Assembly: GCF_010092425.1 (NCBI RefSeq)
Contig: NZ_CP048030.1
Span: 2,119,501 to 2,183,500 of the forward strand
Origin: Sinimarinibacterium sp. NLF-5-8
GTDB lineage: Bacteria > Pseudomonadota > Gammaproteobacteria > Nevskiales > Nevskiaceae
Direction of reading: 5' to 3'
DNA: 64,000 nt
A program made the translations under genes and the position numbers. The notes beneath the pieces were generated by a model. The model ran no database searches. It was given only the letters and a program-made list of their open reading frames with translations, and was not told where the DNA came from. Positions 9,470-20,443 of this stretch are shown here, in pieces (position 1 is the stretch's first letter; the number at the start of each line of letters is the position of its first letter).

Positions 9470-9647
9470 GCAACTTTGGGCGCGCGCGCAACAAACCCTG
9501 CGGCTGATGATCGGCATCCCCGATTATCCGGCCTATCTGGCGCACATGCGCGCGCACCACCCCGAGCGCACACCCATGAGCTATGCGGCTTTTTTTCAGG
9601 AACGGCTGAATGCGCGCTACGGACGCGGGCGCAGCAAATGTTGCTAG
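9462..9647 (+). CDS. YbdD/YjiX-family small protein
   Basis: The 61-residue protein shows the family pattern: a basic amphipathic start, then PDYPAYLAHMRAHHPE, the YAAFFQERLNARYG segment and a Cys-Cys C-terminus. Members are encoded directly after CstA/BtsT-type transporters and have been reported as needed for their pyruvate uptake. The ATG lies inside the end of the upstream transporter gene (8-bp overlap), which suggests translational coupling. Confidence 0.9.
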   Translation: MVKQLWARAQQTLRLMIGIPDYPAYLAHMRAHHPERTPMSYAAFFQERLNARYGRGRSKCC

Positions 9648-9670
9648 CACCGGCGCAAAGCCGCATGGCT

Positions 9671-10369
9671 TTATGACGCCTCCGCCGCCAGCCCCGCCAA
9701 GACCGGCCCGCCCTTGTCCAGCGCGCGCTGGTAGGCGGGGCGCGCGTTGACCCGCTGCCGCCAAGCTTGCAGATGAGGATAGGGTCTGTTGCCGGAGGCC
9801 AGCGCCGCTTCAACCGCAAAGCTCATCTGAAAATCGGCCATCGTCAGCATCTCACCGGCAAACCAGCGGTTTTGCGCCAGATGTGATTCGATGAAGTCGA
9901 GCGCCGTGTCGATGTTGGGCGCAATCAGCTGCTGCTGCACCTTGTCACAGATCGCGCGCGCAACAGGGCGCACGATCAGCGGCATCGGCTGGCGCGGAAT
10001 CATGCCAAACACCAGCTTCATCACCAGCCAGTTCATCAGCGAACCTTCGGCGTAGTGCATCCAGAACCGGCACTGCTGGTGCGCTGCGCTGCCGCGCGCA
10101 GGGTCGAGCATGGCCAGCTCGGCGGGCAGTTCTGCGCCAAAACGTTCGGCCAGATATTCGATGATGGCGCCGGATTCGGCGACGACGACATCCCCGTCGG
10201 TGATCACCGGCGACTTGCCCAGCGGATGCACTTTTTTCAGCTCAGCGGGGGCCAGCCGGGTTTTCGGATCGCGCGCGTAGCGGCGCAGGGTGTAGGGCAC
10301 GCCCAACTCCTCCAGCAGCCAGAGGATGCGCTGCGAGCGCGAAGTTTCGAGATGGTGAACGGTCAGCAT
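9671..10369 (-). CDS. Glutathione S-transferase
   Basis: The 232-residue protein has an N-terminal thioredoxin-like domain (about 1-80). The SRSQRILWLLEEL helix, the cis-proline GKSPVI motif and the ESGAIIEYLAERF glutathione-contact segment are visible. The all-helical C-terminal domain (about 90-230) includes MADFQMSF. It conjugates or handles glutathione in the cytoplasm; the substrate is unknown. GGAG lies 5 bp before the ATG at 10369. It is convergent with the cstA pair and separated from the DUF1329 gene by 135 bp. Confidence 0.92.
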   Translation of the reverse strand: MLTVHHLETSRSQRILWLLEELGVPYTLRRYARDPKTRLAPAELKKVHPLGKSPVITDGDVVVAESGAIIEYLAERFGAELPAELAMLDPARGSAAHQQCRFWMHYAEGSLMNWLVMKLVFGMIPRQPMPLIVRPVARAICDKVQQQLIAPNIDTALDFIESHLAQNRWFAGEMLTMADFQMSFAVEAALASGNRPYPHLQAWRQRVNARPAYQRALDKGGPVLAGLAAEAS

Positions 10370-10504
10370 CGGGGCTCCGGAATCAAAAAGATCAAGCCAA
10401 GGAATCTGCGGCAGGCCTCTGCGGATTGCAATGCACGCCCAGCAAGGCTTGGGTGGCGGTCGGTGGCAACCGCGCTTTTTGCCCGCGCCCAAATCGTCCG
10501 CAGA

Positions 10505-11878
10505 TCACCGCCCCGCGCGCGCCGCAGCACTGGGGGAAAACTGTCCCGCCTGCATCGGTTTGTTGATCACCCACCAATTTTGTGCGGGCTGTTCGTTGAC
10601 CAATTTGTCGGCCTCATACGCTTGCGCGGTGAGGTCGTGAAACAGTTGCACGCCCCGGTGATAGGTCTGCGCGGCGGGGGCGTAGAAGTACAAAATCATC
10701 GGCACCCGCCAAAGATTGCCCCGAGTGTCATAGTTGTCGGCGGTGAGAATCTGCCAGGTGTCCTCGTCGATATACAACCGGCGCTTGCCATAAACGTGGC
10801 GTAGCTCAGGCTTGAGCGTGGCTTCAACAACCCAGACGCGGTGCAGCTCATAACGCAGATAGTCGGGGTTTACCGTCCCTTTGCTGAGCAAGTCGCTGTA
10901 TTTGATGGCCGGATCGTTGATCGCAAAGTTGTGATAGGGCACATAACGCTCTTGCTTGCCAATCAGTTTCCAGGTGAAGCGATCGGTGGCGCCGTTGAAG
11001 CCGGTGTCCTCATCGGTGGTGTGCAGCGAGGCCGGCGGCACCGGATAGTCGTAGCCGACTTCAGGCGCTTGGCGCACGCGGCGGGTGCCGGGCTGGTACG
11101 CCCAGGCCTGGGTAGAGCCTTGCGCCTGGTTGTTGAACTGATACCCCACGGCAACCGTGCCGCGATCGCGTTCCGGCAACAAGATGGACGAATAAAAATA
11201 CGCGGCGATTTTGTCGCTGAGCGAAGGGCGCGCTTTGGCGGTGGGGTCATTCATCGGTGCCAGCGTGCGCAGCACCATCCGCCCCCACGAGATGCTGCCG
11301 TTGGGATAAACCGCCGCATTGTCGAGGGTGCCTTCTTCCGTCCACGCGCGATGGGTGGTGCGCACCGACCAAATCGCCTCCAGGCCGTTTTGCGGGAAGG
11401 GGAAGGCCAGCGCACCGCCCTGGCCGTTTTTAACGCCGATGCCATCACCATCAATTTCGGCATGTTCGGCGTTATAGCGCGCGGCAGCGCACACCCAATC
11501 CGGCGTGCCAAAGTCGCGGTGACTGGGGAACACCCGCATGCGAAATTGCTGGGGATACTTTTCCAACATCGCTTTTTGCCCATCGGTTAAATGCTCGGCG
11601 TACTGCGCAGCATTTTCGGCGGTGATGGTGAACAGCGGTTTTTCGTCGGCATAGGGGCCGGGTTCAAAACCCTGCTCTTTTTTCATCCCCGGCCATTGGC
11701 CGATCCACTGGCCGCTGTAGACGGCAACACCCGCATCGCTGCCCGCGCGTTCGGCGCCGGTGCAGGTGAGTTGCTCACCGCCCAGTTGCGCCGCTTGTTC
11801 GGCACTGACTTTGGCCTGGCTGATCGGACTGGCCGCAAACGCCCAAAAGGCCATGCCCAAAGAGGCAATCCAACGCAT
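10505..11878 (-). CDS. DUF1329 family exported protein
   Basis: The 457-residue protein has a Sec signal peptide (about 1-22, ending SQA) and the DUF1329 (PF07044) features: an N-terminal SAEQAAQLGGEQLTCTGAE segment, the PQNGLEAIWSVRTTHR block and the late GKRRLYIDEDTWQILTADNYD block, where the protein describes a LolA-like half-barrel in the family. Members are often encoded near RND exporters and DUF1302 proteins and linked to lipid or sterol handling; here those partners are not adjacent, although an RND exporter lies 9 kb away. AGGAG precedes the ATG. Function unproven. Confidence 0.85.
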   Translation of the reverse strand: MRWIASLGMAFWAFAASPISQAKVSAEQAAQLGGEQLTCTGAERAGSDAGVAVYSGQWIGQWPGMKKEQGFEPGPYADEKPLFTITAENAAQYAEHLTDGQKAMLEKYPQQFRMRVFPSHRDFGTPDWVCAAARYNAEHAEIDGDGIGVKNGQGGALAFPFPQNGLEAIWSVRTTHRAWTEEGTLDNAAVYPNGSISWGRMVLRTLAPMNDPTAKARPSLSDKIAAYFYSSILLPERDRGTVAVGYQFNNQAQGSTQAWAYQPGTRRVRQAPEVGYDYPVPPASLHTTDEDTGFNGATDRFTWKLIGKQERYVPYHNFAINDPAIKYSDLLSKGTVNPDYLRYELHRVWVVEATLKPELRHVYGKRRLYIDEDTWQILTADNYDTRGNLWRVPMILYFYAPAAQTYHRGVQLFHDLTAQAYEADKLVNEQPAQNWWVINKPMQAGQFSPSAAARAGR

Positions 11879-11971
11879 GATTCTCCTCGCTTGCTGTGTG
11901 CTTTATTGCAGCGATGGTCACATGCCTTGGCGCGCGCGCGCCTCATTCAGCAAGATGAGTTCCGGCGCGCG

Positions 11972-12748
11972 CTACACCACCTCGCGCCAGTCCAACCCTT
12001 GCGCCTGCTGTGCACAGACCAGATAGGCGGGATCACAACCCAAAGCCTGCACCATCAGCGCGCGCGCAAGTTCGGGATCATTATTGGTTTCAGATAAATG
12101 GGTGAGCACCAGATGCTGCAAGCGCGCGGTGTTGTAACCATCCAGCAACGTCGCCGCCTGGGCATTGGACAGATGCCCCCAATCCCCGGCCACGCGCTGC
12201 TTGAGCGCCGCGTGATACGGACCGTTGTTGAGCATTTGTGGATCGTGATTGCACTCCAGCAGCAGTGCATCGCAATCCGCCAACGCGCTGCGCATATGGG
12301 CAGTGATATGCCCGGCATCCGACAAAATCCCCACACGGCGCGCGCGGTTTTGGCTGCTGATGACAAACTGGCACGGTTCGCGCGCGTCGTGCGGCACGGC
12401 ATACGGGGTGATGTTGAGGGCGCCAATGGCAAACTCGGCTTGCGGATCAAAGCGTTCACACTGCGGCACGTTGCGATCTTTCCACTGCGCATAAGTGCCA
12501 TGCGTCATCCACACCGGAATAGAAAACTTTCGTGCCAGCCGCGCCACGCCATTGATGTGATCGCCGTGTTCATGCGTGACCAGAATCGCCGTGATCGACG
12601 CCGGATCAACGCCCAGCCGCTGACAGCGCGCAACCGATTCAGCCAGCGAAAAACCGCAGTCCACCAATACTCGCGTGTCCTGTGACTCAATCAGCGTGCC
12701 ATTGCCCTTGCTGCCAGAGCCGAGCATCGCCAGCCGCATCACACTCAT
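11972..12748 (-). CDS. MBL-fold metallohydrolase (YycJ/WalJ-like)
   Basis: The 258-residue protein has the metallo-beta-lactamase fold with the metal motif THEHGDH (about 58-64), a GSGSKGN glycine loop near the N-terminus and a LLECNHD segment (about 165) followed by GHLSNAQA. This combination is typical of the YycJ/VicX/WalJ group of predicted phosphoesterases, probably acting on nucleic acid in the cytoplasm. The start overlaps the stop of the upstream DUF1820 gene by 4 bp (ATGA), so the two are co-translated. Confidence 0.88.
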   Translation of the reverse strand: MSVMRLAMLGSGSKGNGTLIESQDTRVLVDCGFSLAESVARCQRLGVDPASITAILVTHEHGDHINGVARLARKFSIPVWMTHGTYAQWKDRNVPQCERFDPQAEFAIGALNITPYAVPHDAREPCQFVISSQNRARRVGILSDAGHITAHMRSALADCDALLLECNHDPQMLNNGPYHAALKQRVAGDWGHLSNAQAATLLDGYNTARLQHLVLTHLSETNNDPELARALMVQALGCDPAYLVCAQQAQGLDWREVV

Positions 12749-13077
12749 GATTTGGGTGCGCCGCCAAAGTTGTACACCGGCAAATGCGCCACCTTGCTGC
12801 CATCGCCGCTGTGAATCCGCGCCGGCCCGCGCTTGCTCACTTCATCAATGCGCACCACCGCATGCACCGGCACATAAAACCGTTCCACATCGGCAAACTC
12901 GTCTTTGAGTTTTTCTTCGCTGGTATCCACCACCAGCGTGGTTTTTTCACCAAACACCAGCTTGCCCACCTCGACAAACCCGAGCATGGCGTTGTGGCTG
13001 ACCTCGCGGGCATAGATTTCATACACCTGCCCCTGATTCAAAAACGTCACGCGATACAGTCGCTGCCTGGCTGCCAT
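12745..13077 (-). CDS. DUF1820 family protein
   Basis: The 110-residue soluble protein begins with RLYRVTFLNQGQVYEIYARE and contains the EVGKLVFGEKTTLVVDTSEEKL segment typical of DUF1820, a gammaproteobacterial family of unknown function. No catalytic motif is visible; it is charged and likely cytoplasmic. GGAG lies upstream of the ATG at 13077. It is first in a two-gene unit with the MBL hydrolase. Confidence 0.88.
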   Translation of the reverse strand: MAARQRLYRVTFLNQGQVYEIYAREVSHNAMLGFVEVGKLVFGEKTTLVVDTSEEKLKDEFADVERFYVPVHAVVRIDEVSKRGPARIHSGDGSKVAHLPVYNFGGAPKS

Positions 13078-13127
13078 TTATGAAAAACTCCAATATAAAC
13101 CGCAAATTGTAGCCAATAAACACTACG

Positions 13128-13145
13128 CCTGAGCGCGCGCTCAGG
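13128..13145. terminator. Perfect 18-bp palindrome across the ABC-exporter stop codon
   Basis: CCTGAGCGCGCGCTCAGG is a perfect palindrome that includes the TGA stop (13141-13143) of the ABC exporter. It could act as a hairpin barrier or terminator for that gene, but it lacks a T-run and may simply be a GCGCGC cluster. Confidence 0.4.
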
Positions 13146-14886
13146 CCACCACCTGCAAACTCGCCAAGCGCGCGTACAGCCCGCCTTGCTGCATCAACTG
13201 CTGCGGCGTGCCCGCCTCAATCAGCCGCCCCTGCTCCAGCACCACAATCCGATCCGCGCGCTGCACCGTCGATAGCCGGTGCGCAATCACCAGCGTCGTG
13301 CGGTTTTGCATCGCCGCCTCCAGTCCGCGCTGCACCAAAACCTCGCTTTCGGCATCCAGCGCACTGGTGGCCTCATCCAGCAGCAGCAGCGGCGGATTAC
13401 GCAAAATCGCGCGCGCAATCGCAATGCGCTGGCGCTGCCCGCCGGAAAGCCGCAGTCCGCGCTCGCCCAAAAACGTGTTGTAACCCTCCGGCAAGCGCGC
13501 AATAAACTCATCTGCCAACGCCGCGCGCGCCGCCGCCATCACCTCGGCATCACTGGCGCTGGCATTGCCATAACGGATGTTTTCCAAAGCCGATGTGGAA
13601 AAAATCACCGCATCCTGCGGCACGATGCCAATTTGCGCGCGCAGCACTGATGGGTCGAGCGCGCGCACATCCACCCCGTTGAACAGCACCCGCCCCTGCT
13701 GCACATCAAAATAGCGCAGCAACAACTGAAACAACGTGGTCTTGCCCGCCCCGCTCGGCCCCACCAGCGCCACGGTTTGCCCCGGCGCCACGCTCAAATC
13801 AAAATCCGCCAGCGCCGCCACCTGCGGGCGTGACGGATAACAAAATCCCACCCCCTCAAAATCCACCCGCGCGCGCGGCAACACCGGCAACGGCTGCGGC
13901 TGCGCTGGCGGCGCAATCACCGGCTCCACCGCCAGCAGCTCCATCAAGCGCTCCGTCGCCCCTGCCGCGCGCATCACATCACCCCAAACCTCGGCAATCA
14001 CGCCCACCCCGCCCGCCGTAAACAGCGCGTACAACACAAACGACGCCAACTGCCCGGCGCTCATCGTCCCCGCAATCACCGCCTGCGCGCCCAGCCACAA
14101 CACCAGCACAATCGCCCCAAACACCCCGGCAATCATCCCCGCCGTCATCCATGCCCGCACCTGCGTGCGGCGAATGGCCGAGTCAAAACTCACCTGCACC
14201 GCGCGCACAAAGCGCTGCTGCTCCGCGCGCTCCTGGGTAAACGCCTGCACCGTTGGAATCGCATTCAAAATCTCCGCCGCCAGCGCCGAAGAATCAGCAA
14301 TCTTGTCCTGCGACTCGCGCGACAACGCCCGCAACTTGCGCCCCGCCCACACCAGCGGCGCCACCACCGTCAGCAGCAAACCCATCGTCACCGCAAACAG
14401 CTTGAAACTCGTCACCGCCAGCATCACCAGCCCGCCAGCAAACTGAAAACTGCTCCGCAGTCCCATTGAGATCGACGAGCCCACCACCGTCTGCACCAGC
14501 GTCGTATCCCCGGTCAGCCGCGACAGCACCTCGCCGGTGCGCGTCGTTTCAAAAAACACCGGCGACTGCGCCAGCATCCGCGCATACACCGCATTGCGAA
14601 TATCCGCCGTCACCCGCTCACCAATCCAGGTCACATAAAAGTAGCGCCCCGCCACCATTGCGCCCCAGAACAGCGCCAGCACAAACAACGCCAAAAAATG
14701 TCCATTGACCTGCGAATGCGCATCAAACCCCTGATCAATCAAATCACGCAGCGCCAGCGGCACCGCCAGCATCGCCACCGACGCCAGGCACAACAACACA
14801 AACGCCGACAAAATCTGCCGACGATACGGCAGCAAAAACGGCCAAAGCCCACGCAGGGCAGAAAGGCGACGGGAAGATTTGGGCAT
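13141..14886 (-). CDS. ABC exporter, fused permease and ATPase (MsbA/multidrug type)
   Basis: The 581-residue half-transporter has six membrane helices (about 20-300) of the type 1 exporter fold followed by a nucleotide-binding domain with Walker A GPSGAGKTT (about 365), Q-loop IGIVPQDAVIF, signature LSGGQRQRIAIAR, Walker B LLLLDEATSALD and the IAHRLSTV switch histidine. It would dimerise and flip lipids or drugs outward. I prefer the ATG at 14886 (MPKSSRR); an in-frame ATG at 14946 adds 20 residues. Neither has a clear ribosome site. MsbA proper is usually beside lpxK, which is absent, so a multidrug exporter is equally possible. Confidence 0.9.
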   Translation of the reverse strand: MPKSSRRLSALRGLWPFLLPYRRQILSAFVLLCLASVAMLAVPLALRDLIDQGFDAHSQVNGHFLALFVLALFWGAMVAGRYFYVTWIGERVTADIRNAVYARMLAQSPVFFETTRTGEVLSRLTGDTTLVQTVVGSSISMGLRSSFQFAGGLVMLAVTSFKLFAVTMGLLLTVVAPLVWAGRKLRALSRESQDKIADSSALAAEILNAIPTVQAFTQERAEQQRFVRAVQVSFDSAIRRTQVRAWMTAGMIAGVFGAIVLVLWLGAQAVIAGTMSAGQLASFVLYALFTAGGVGVIAEVWGDVMRAAGATERLMELLAVEPVIAPPAQPQPLPVLPRARVDFEGVGFCYPSRPQVAALADFDLSVAPGQTVALVGPSGAGKTTLFQLLLRYFDVQQGRVLFNGVDVRALDPSVLRAQIGIVPQDAVIFSTSALENIRYGNASASDAEVMAAARAALADEFIARLPEGYNTFLGERGLRLSGGQRQRIAIARAILRNPPLLLLDEATSALDAESEVLVQRGLEAAMQNRTTLVIAHRLSTVQRADRIVVLEQGRLIEAGTPQQLMQQGGLYARLASLQVVA

Positions 14887-14946
14887 GGCGGGCAGCACCG
14901 CAAAAAACAAAGGCGGCACAGGATAAAGGAGCGCGCCGTGCAACAA

Positions 14947-15036
14947 CCGTCATTGCGGCAAACGCCGCAATCCGGAAAAACCTTCAGTGATGCACCGCCG
15001 CCCGCGTCTGGATCCTTGCTTGCGCAAGGATGACGG
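14947..15036 (+). repeat. REPIN-like element
   Basis: Arm 1 is TTGCGGCAAACGCCGCAA and arm 2 is CCTTGCTTGCGCAAGG, with outer CCGTCAT/ATGACGG complementarity and an inner TCCGG/CTGGA-like pair. The copy sits immediately upstream of the ABC exporter. Confidence 0.85.
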
Positions 15037-15085
15037 CTGGAGAACTTTGCGCGTGCATCAAACCACAACCGCCCCATCAAATCCG

Positions 15086-15175
15086 CCGTCATTGCGGCGA
15101 ACGCCGCAATCCAGAAAAACCTTCAGTGACTCACCGCCGCCTGCGTCTGGATCCTTGCTTGCGCAAGGATGACGG
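15086..15175 (+). repeat. REPIN-like element
   Basis: This near-identical second copy lies 139 bp after the previous one in the same orientation. The arms are TTGCGGCGAACGCCGCAA and CCTTGCTTGCGCAAGG. The rest of the 14887-15244 gap has no gene I can support. Confidence 0.85.
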
Positions 15176-15244
15176 CGGCAGGTTTGCAAGGATCGCTCAT
15201 GCAAACAAGCCGACGCCGACCTTAAAAAGACAGCGCATGGATTC

Positions 15245-16300
15245 TTAGTCTTGCGCAGGCAGGGGCAGGCGGCCTATTGCGGGGGCGCTGAGGCTGCCAA
15301 AGTACAGGGTGTTTTCAAACTGCACGGCGCTGGTGATGGGGGCGTAGGCGCTGGGGCGGTTGTCTTGCCAGTCGGCGCGCACTTGGCCGTTTAGGTCCAC
15401 GGCCAAAACACGCGCTTTGTGGGCGGGCGCGGGGTGCAAGGCGGCGGGCAGGCGAAAGACGATTTTGCGCAGCCACGGATGCGGGAGTAGCGCATCGAGC
15501 GCGGCGGGGCGCGGGGCATAGAGCGCCAGCCAAAAACGGTCTTGTCCGTTAAAGCTGATGTTGTCGGGCATGCCGGGGAGGTTGTCGATGAACACATCCG
15601 ATTGCCCTGCGCGCGCGCCGGTGAGCCAGTAGCGGCGCACGCGGTAGCGGGTGGTTTCGTTGACCAGGACATAAGCACCATCGGGGCCGACGGCGACGCC
15701 GTTTGCGAAATACAGATCATCCAGCAGCGTGGTGGTGGTGCCAGCGGCAAGATCGTGGGCGAGCAGGCGGCCATGCGCGCGGCTTTCAAAAACCTCGGGC
15801 ATGAGTTGGTGGATGCCGTGGCGTGATGAGGCGTCGCTGAAATACACGATGTTGCCGTGGTGGTCGGCATCATCGGTAAAGCCAAGCGGCAGGCCGTCGG
15901 CTTCGGTGGCCAGCGTGTGCAGGGTGCGCTGCGAATCAATCCGCAGCAGTCCTTTGAGGGCGTCGGCAACCACGATGCTGTCATCGCCCAGCACGGTTAT
16001 TCCCAGCGGGCGACCGCCGGTGTTGGCCAAAAGCTCGGCGTGCGCGCCGTTGCCATCAAACCGCATCACCCGGCCATCGTCGTAACCAGCATAAAGCCGG
16101 CCCTGGGCGTCCACGGCAATGCCTTCGGGGCCTTGTCCGTTGCCCCTGGCGAGCCATTCAATGGCATGCAGTTGCTCGTTTTCGGCGGCAAAGGCGGGAT
16201 TGGGCTGGGGCGGCGTCCACGCCAGCGGGTCGATCGACACCGGGGCAAACAGCAAGTAGCCGACAATCACCACCCCGATCCACAACATGCTTTTGATCAC
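15245..16300 (-). CDS. Strictosidine-synthase-like / SMP-30-type beta-propeller protein
   Basis: The 351-residue protein has an N-terminal membrane anchor or uncleaved signal (about 5-22) and a six-bladed propeller: GPEGIAVDAQGRLYAG starts blade 1, and NGVAVGPDGAYVLVNETTRYRVRRYWL with GMPDNIS are the strictosidine synthase family (PF03088) hallmarks. Bacterial members are probable periplasmic or membrane-bound lactonases or esterases; alkaloid synthesis is not implied. I chose the GTG at 16300 because GGAG lies 8 bp upstream; an ATG at 16288 is the alternative. It is divergent from the acyl-CoA synthetase, so the two may share a promoter region. Confidence 0.85.
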   Translation of the reverse strand: MIKSMLWIGVVIVGYLLFAPVSIDPLAWTPPQPNPAFAAENEQLHAIEWLARGNGQGPEGIAVDAQGRLYAGYDDGRVMRFDGNGAHAELLANTGGRPLGITVLGDDSIVVADALKGLLRIDSQRTLHTLATEADGLPLGFTDDADHHGNIVYFSDASSRHGIHQLMPEVFESRAHGRLLAHDLAAGTTTTLLDDLYFANGVAVGPDGAYVLVNETTRYRVRRYWLTGARAGQSDVFIDNLPGMPDNISFNGQDRFWLALYAPRPAALDALLPHPWLRKIVFRLPAALHPAPAHKARVLAVDLNGQVRADWQDNRPSAYAPITSAVQFENTLYFGSLSAPAIGRLPLPAQD

Positions 16301-16465
16301 TGATCCGACTCCTGGGCCGATGCGCCATGCGCGCGCTTGGATTGGGCTTCTATAATGTGCCGAATCTGCGGCTGCAACACCTGTTTGGTGCAGACATATA
16401 TCCATATTCGCCTCATCGTCGGCGCCGCGTCTTTGCCACACATCAACAGTTTGGGGAGTGTTTAC

Positions 16466-18112
16466 ATGAGCGTTAAGAATCCAGTCGAAACCCTGCTGCA
16501 ATGGGCGCAGCAAAAACCCGGCCAGCCGTGGCTGTATCAGTCGATCGACGGGGTCTGGAAGGGCTACACCTGGGCCGATGCCGAGGCGCAGGTGCGCTCC
16601 ATGGCCACGGCGCTGCGCGCGCTGGATTTGCCGCCAGGTGCGGCCATCGCCATCTCGGGGCGCAATACCGCGCACTGGGTGCTGGCCGATATGGCGATCT
16701 CGATGGCGGGCTACATCAGCGTGGGGCTGTATCCCAAACAATCACCCGACCATATTCGCTACATCCTCAACCACTGCGAGGCCAAGGCGGTTTTTGTAGG
16801 GCCGATGATCGACCTCGACGAGTTCATGGGCGCGCTGCCCGAAGGCATCAAAACCATCGGCTTTCCCTACCCCAATCTGCCCATCTGCGATCACCAGTGG
16901 GACGATCTGGTCAAGGCGCACGAGCCTTTTGCGGGCTATCAGGCGCCCGATCCCAAGGCCGTGATTTCACTGATCTACACCTCGGGCACCACCGGCAACC
17001 CCAAAGGCGTGATGGTCACCACTGAAAACCTCATCTTTGCCACCCAGGGCATGATGAAAATGATGCCCGCGCAAGGCCAGGAACGTTTCTTCTCCTACCT
17101 GCCGCTGGCGCACGCCTTTGAACGCGGCGCGGTGGAACTGGCCTCCATCTATCTGGGCGCGGAAGTATGGTTTCTGGAAGACCTCAACAAGCTCGCCGAG
17201 CAGCTCAAAGAAGTTGCGCCTACGCGCTTTTTTGGCGTGCCGCTGGTCTTTGGCCGCATCCAGTCCGGCATCCTGAAAAAACTGCCGCAGAAAAAACTCA
17301 GCCGCCTGCTCCGGATTCCGCTGGTCTCCGGCTTCATCAAAAAGAAGCTGCGCGAAGGCGTGGGCCTGCAAAACGCACGCTATCTGATCGCCGGCGCCGC
17401 ACCCATGCCGATGTCGATGCTGGAGTGGTTTGAAAGCATTGGCATGCCGATCATGCAGGGTTACGGCATGACCGAAAACAACATCTACGCCACCGTCAAC
17501 CTGCCGCACGCCAATCGCAACGGCTCGGTGGGCCGCGCCAATCCGGGCGCCGACATGCGCATCGCCGAAGATGGCGAAATCCAGTACAAACACGCCGCCG
17601 TCTCCCCCGGCTACTACAAAGACCCGGCCAAAACCGCCGAACTGTTCACCGAAGACGGCTGGCTGCGCACCGGCGACCTGGGACGCATCGACGAAGACGG
17701 CTACCTGTTCATCACAGGGCGCGTCAAAGACATTTTCAAAACCCTCAAAGGCAAATACGTTGCCCCCGCCCCGATTGAAGGCGCGATGGCACGCAACGGC
17801 GATATTGACCAGCTCTGCTTCGTCGGCACCGGCCTCAAACAACCGATCATGGTCGTGCAACTCGTCCCCGGCAACAAACCGCGCGAACAAATCGAACAAG
17901 GACTGATTGCCGACATGCAAGACGTCAACGCCACGCTGGAACCACACGAGCAAATCGCCAAAATCTACATCACCAAAGACGCCTGGACGATTGATAACAA
18001 CATCATGACGCCGACGATGAAGGTCAAACGCAACGAGATTGAAAAACACTATCTCGAAAAACTGCACGCCATCGCGGATGACTACGCAACCAAAGTGGTG
18101 TGGGAGGCTTGA
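16466..18112 (+). CDS. Long-chain acyl-CoA synthetase (AMP-forming)
   Basis: The 548-residue enzyme activates a fatty acid with ATP and CoA. It carries the P-loop YTSGTTGNPKG (171-181), the GYGMTE adenylate motif, the TGDLGRIDEDGY motif and a C-terminal KTLKGKYVAPAPIE region. The FFSYLPLAHAFERG segment and overall layout resemble eukaryotic-type long-chain synthetases more than E. coli FadD. Arrangement TSGTTG to GKY is complete, so the gene looks functional. GGGGAG precedes the ATG; a TATAAT at 16351-16356 could be the -10 box, leaving a leader of about 100 nt. It would feed fatty acids, including those from alkane oxidation, to beta-oxidation. Confidence 0.93.
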   Translation: MSVKNPVETLLQWAQQKPGQPWLYQSIDGVWKGYTWADAEAQVRSMATALRALDLPPGAAIAISGRNTAHWVLADMAISMAGYISVGLYPKQSPDHIRYILNHCEAKAVFVGPMIDLDEFMGALPEGIKTIGFPYPNLPICDHQWDDLVKAHEPFAGYQAPDPKAVISLIYTSGTTGNPKGVMVTTENLIFATQGMMKMMPAQGQERFFSYLPLAHAFERGAVELASIYLGAEVWFLEDLNKLAEQLKEVAPTRFFGVPLVFGRIQSGILKKLPQKKLSRLLRIPLVSGFIKKKLREGVGLQNARYLIAGAAPMPMSMLEWFESIGMPIMQGYGMTENNIYATVNLPHANRNGSVGRANPGADMRIAEDGEIQYKHAAVSPGYYKDPAKTAELFTEDGWLRTGDLGRIDEDGYLFITGRVKDIFKTLKGKYVAPAPIEGAMARNGDIDQLCFVGTGLKQPIMVVQLVPGNKPREQIEQGLIADMQDVNATLEPHEQIAKIYITKDAWTIDNNIMTPTMKVKRNEIEKHYLEKLHAIADDYATKVVWEA

Positions 18113-18135
18113 AACCACGCGCGCTCCGGCAAAAC

Positions 18136-18468
18136 CCGTCATTGCGGCGAACGCCGCAATCCAGAAAAACCTTCGGTGACCCACCGCCGCCCGCGTCTGG
18201 ATCCTTGCTTGCGCAAGGATGACGGCGGCGGAAGGTTACGCGCGCGCCCGGCAAAACCGTCATTGCGGCGAACGCCGCAATCCAGAAAAACCTTCGGTGA
18301 CCCACCGCCACCCGCGTCTGGATCCTTGCTTGCGCAAGGATGACGGCGGCGGAAGGTTACGCGCGCGCCCGGCAAAACCCGTCATTGCGGCGAACGCCGC
18401 AATCCAGAAAAACCTTCGGTGACCCACCGCCGCCCGCGTCTGGATCCTTGCTTGCGCAAGGATGACGG
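18136..18468 (+). repeat. Tandem array of three REPIN-like elements
   Basis: Three nearly identical 90-bp elements (18136-18225, 18257-18346, 18379-18468) follow one another with periods of 121 and 122 bp. The spacers are also conserved and end in GGAAGGTTACGCGCGCGC. Each unit has arm 1 TTGCGGCGAACGCCGCAA and arm 2 CCTTGCTTGCGCAAGG. No gene occurs between the acyl-CoA synthetase and murU (18113-18653). Confidence 0.92.
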
Positions 18469-18563
18469 CGGCGGAAGGTTACGCGCGCGCTCACCGGCGC
18501 GCGCTGGCGTTCAAGCCAGTCGAGCAGGCGGTGGGTTTGGGCAGTTGCAGGCGGCAGCGTCAT

Positions 18564-18652
18564 TGATGAATAGATACTTGAATCAATATATTTCAAATAT
18601 CTTATTTAAAAACAATGCTTTGTTTTTATTTTTGTAATTTGATGAATAGATA
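18564..18652. repeat. 13-bp direct repeats flanking an AT-rich islet
   Basis: TGATGAATAGATA occurs at 18564-18576 and again at 18640-18652, enclosing 63 bp that are mostly A and T, in sharp contrast to the surrounding DNA. The second copy abuts the murU stop codon. It may be a scar of a lost insertion or a regulatory AT patch; neither can be shown from sequence alone. Confidence 0.7.
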
Positions 18653-18653
18653 G

Positions 18654-20365
<1,712 letters not shown>

Positions 20366-20443
20366 GAAGGGCAAATTTCCGGCGGCAAAGATGCGCAAGC
20401 TTACACTGCTAAAATGCCCGCCCTGTACGCTCTTTGGCCTCGC

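Noticed and set aside
18136-18468. Tandem repeats as a CRISPR array
   Set aside because: Units are 90 bp with conserved spacers and internal hairpins; there are no short repeats with unique spacers and no cas genes.
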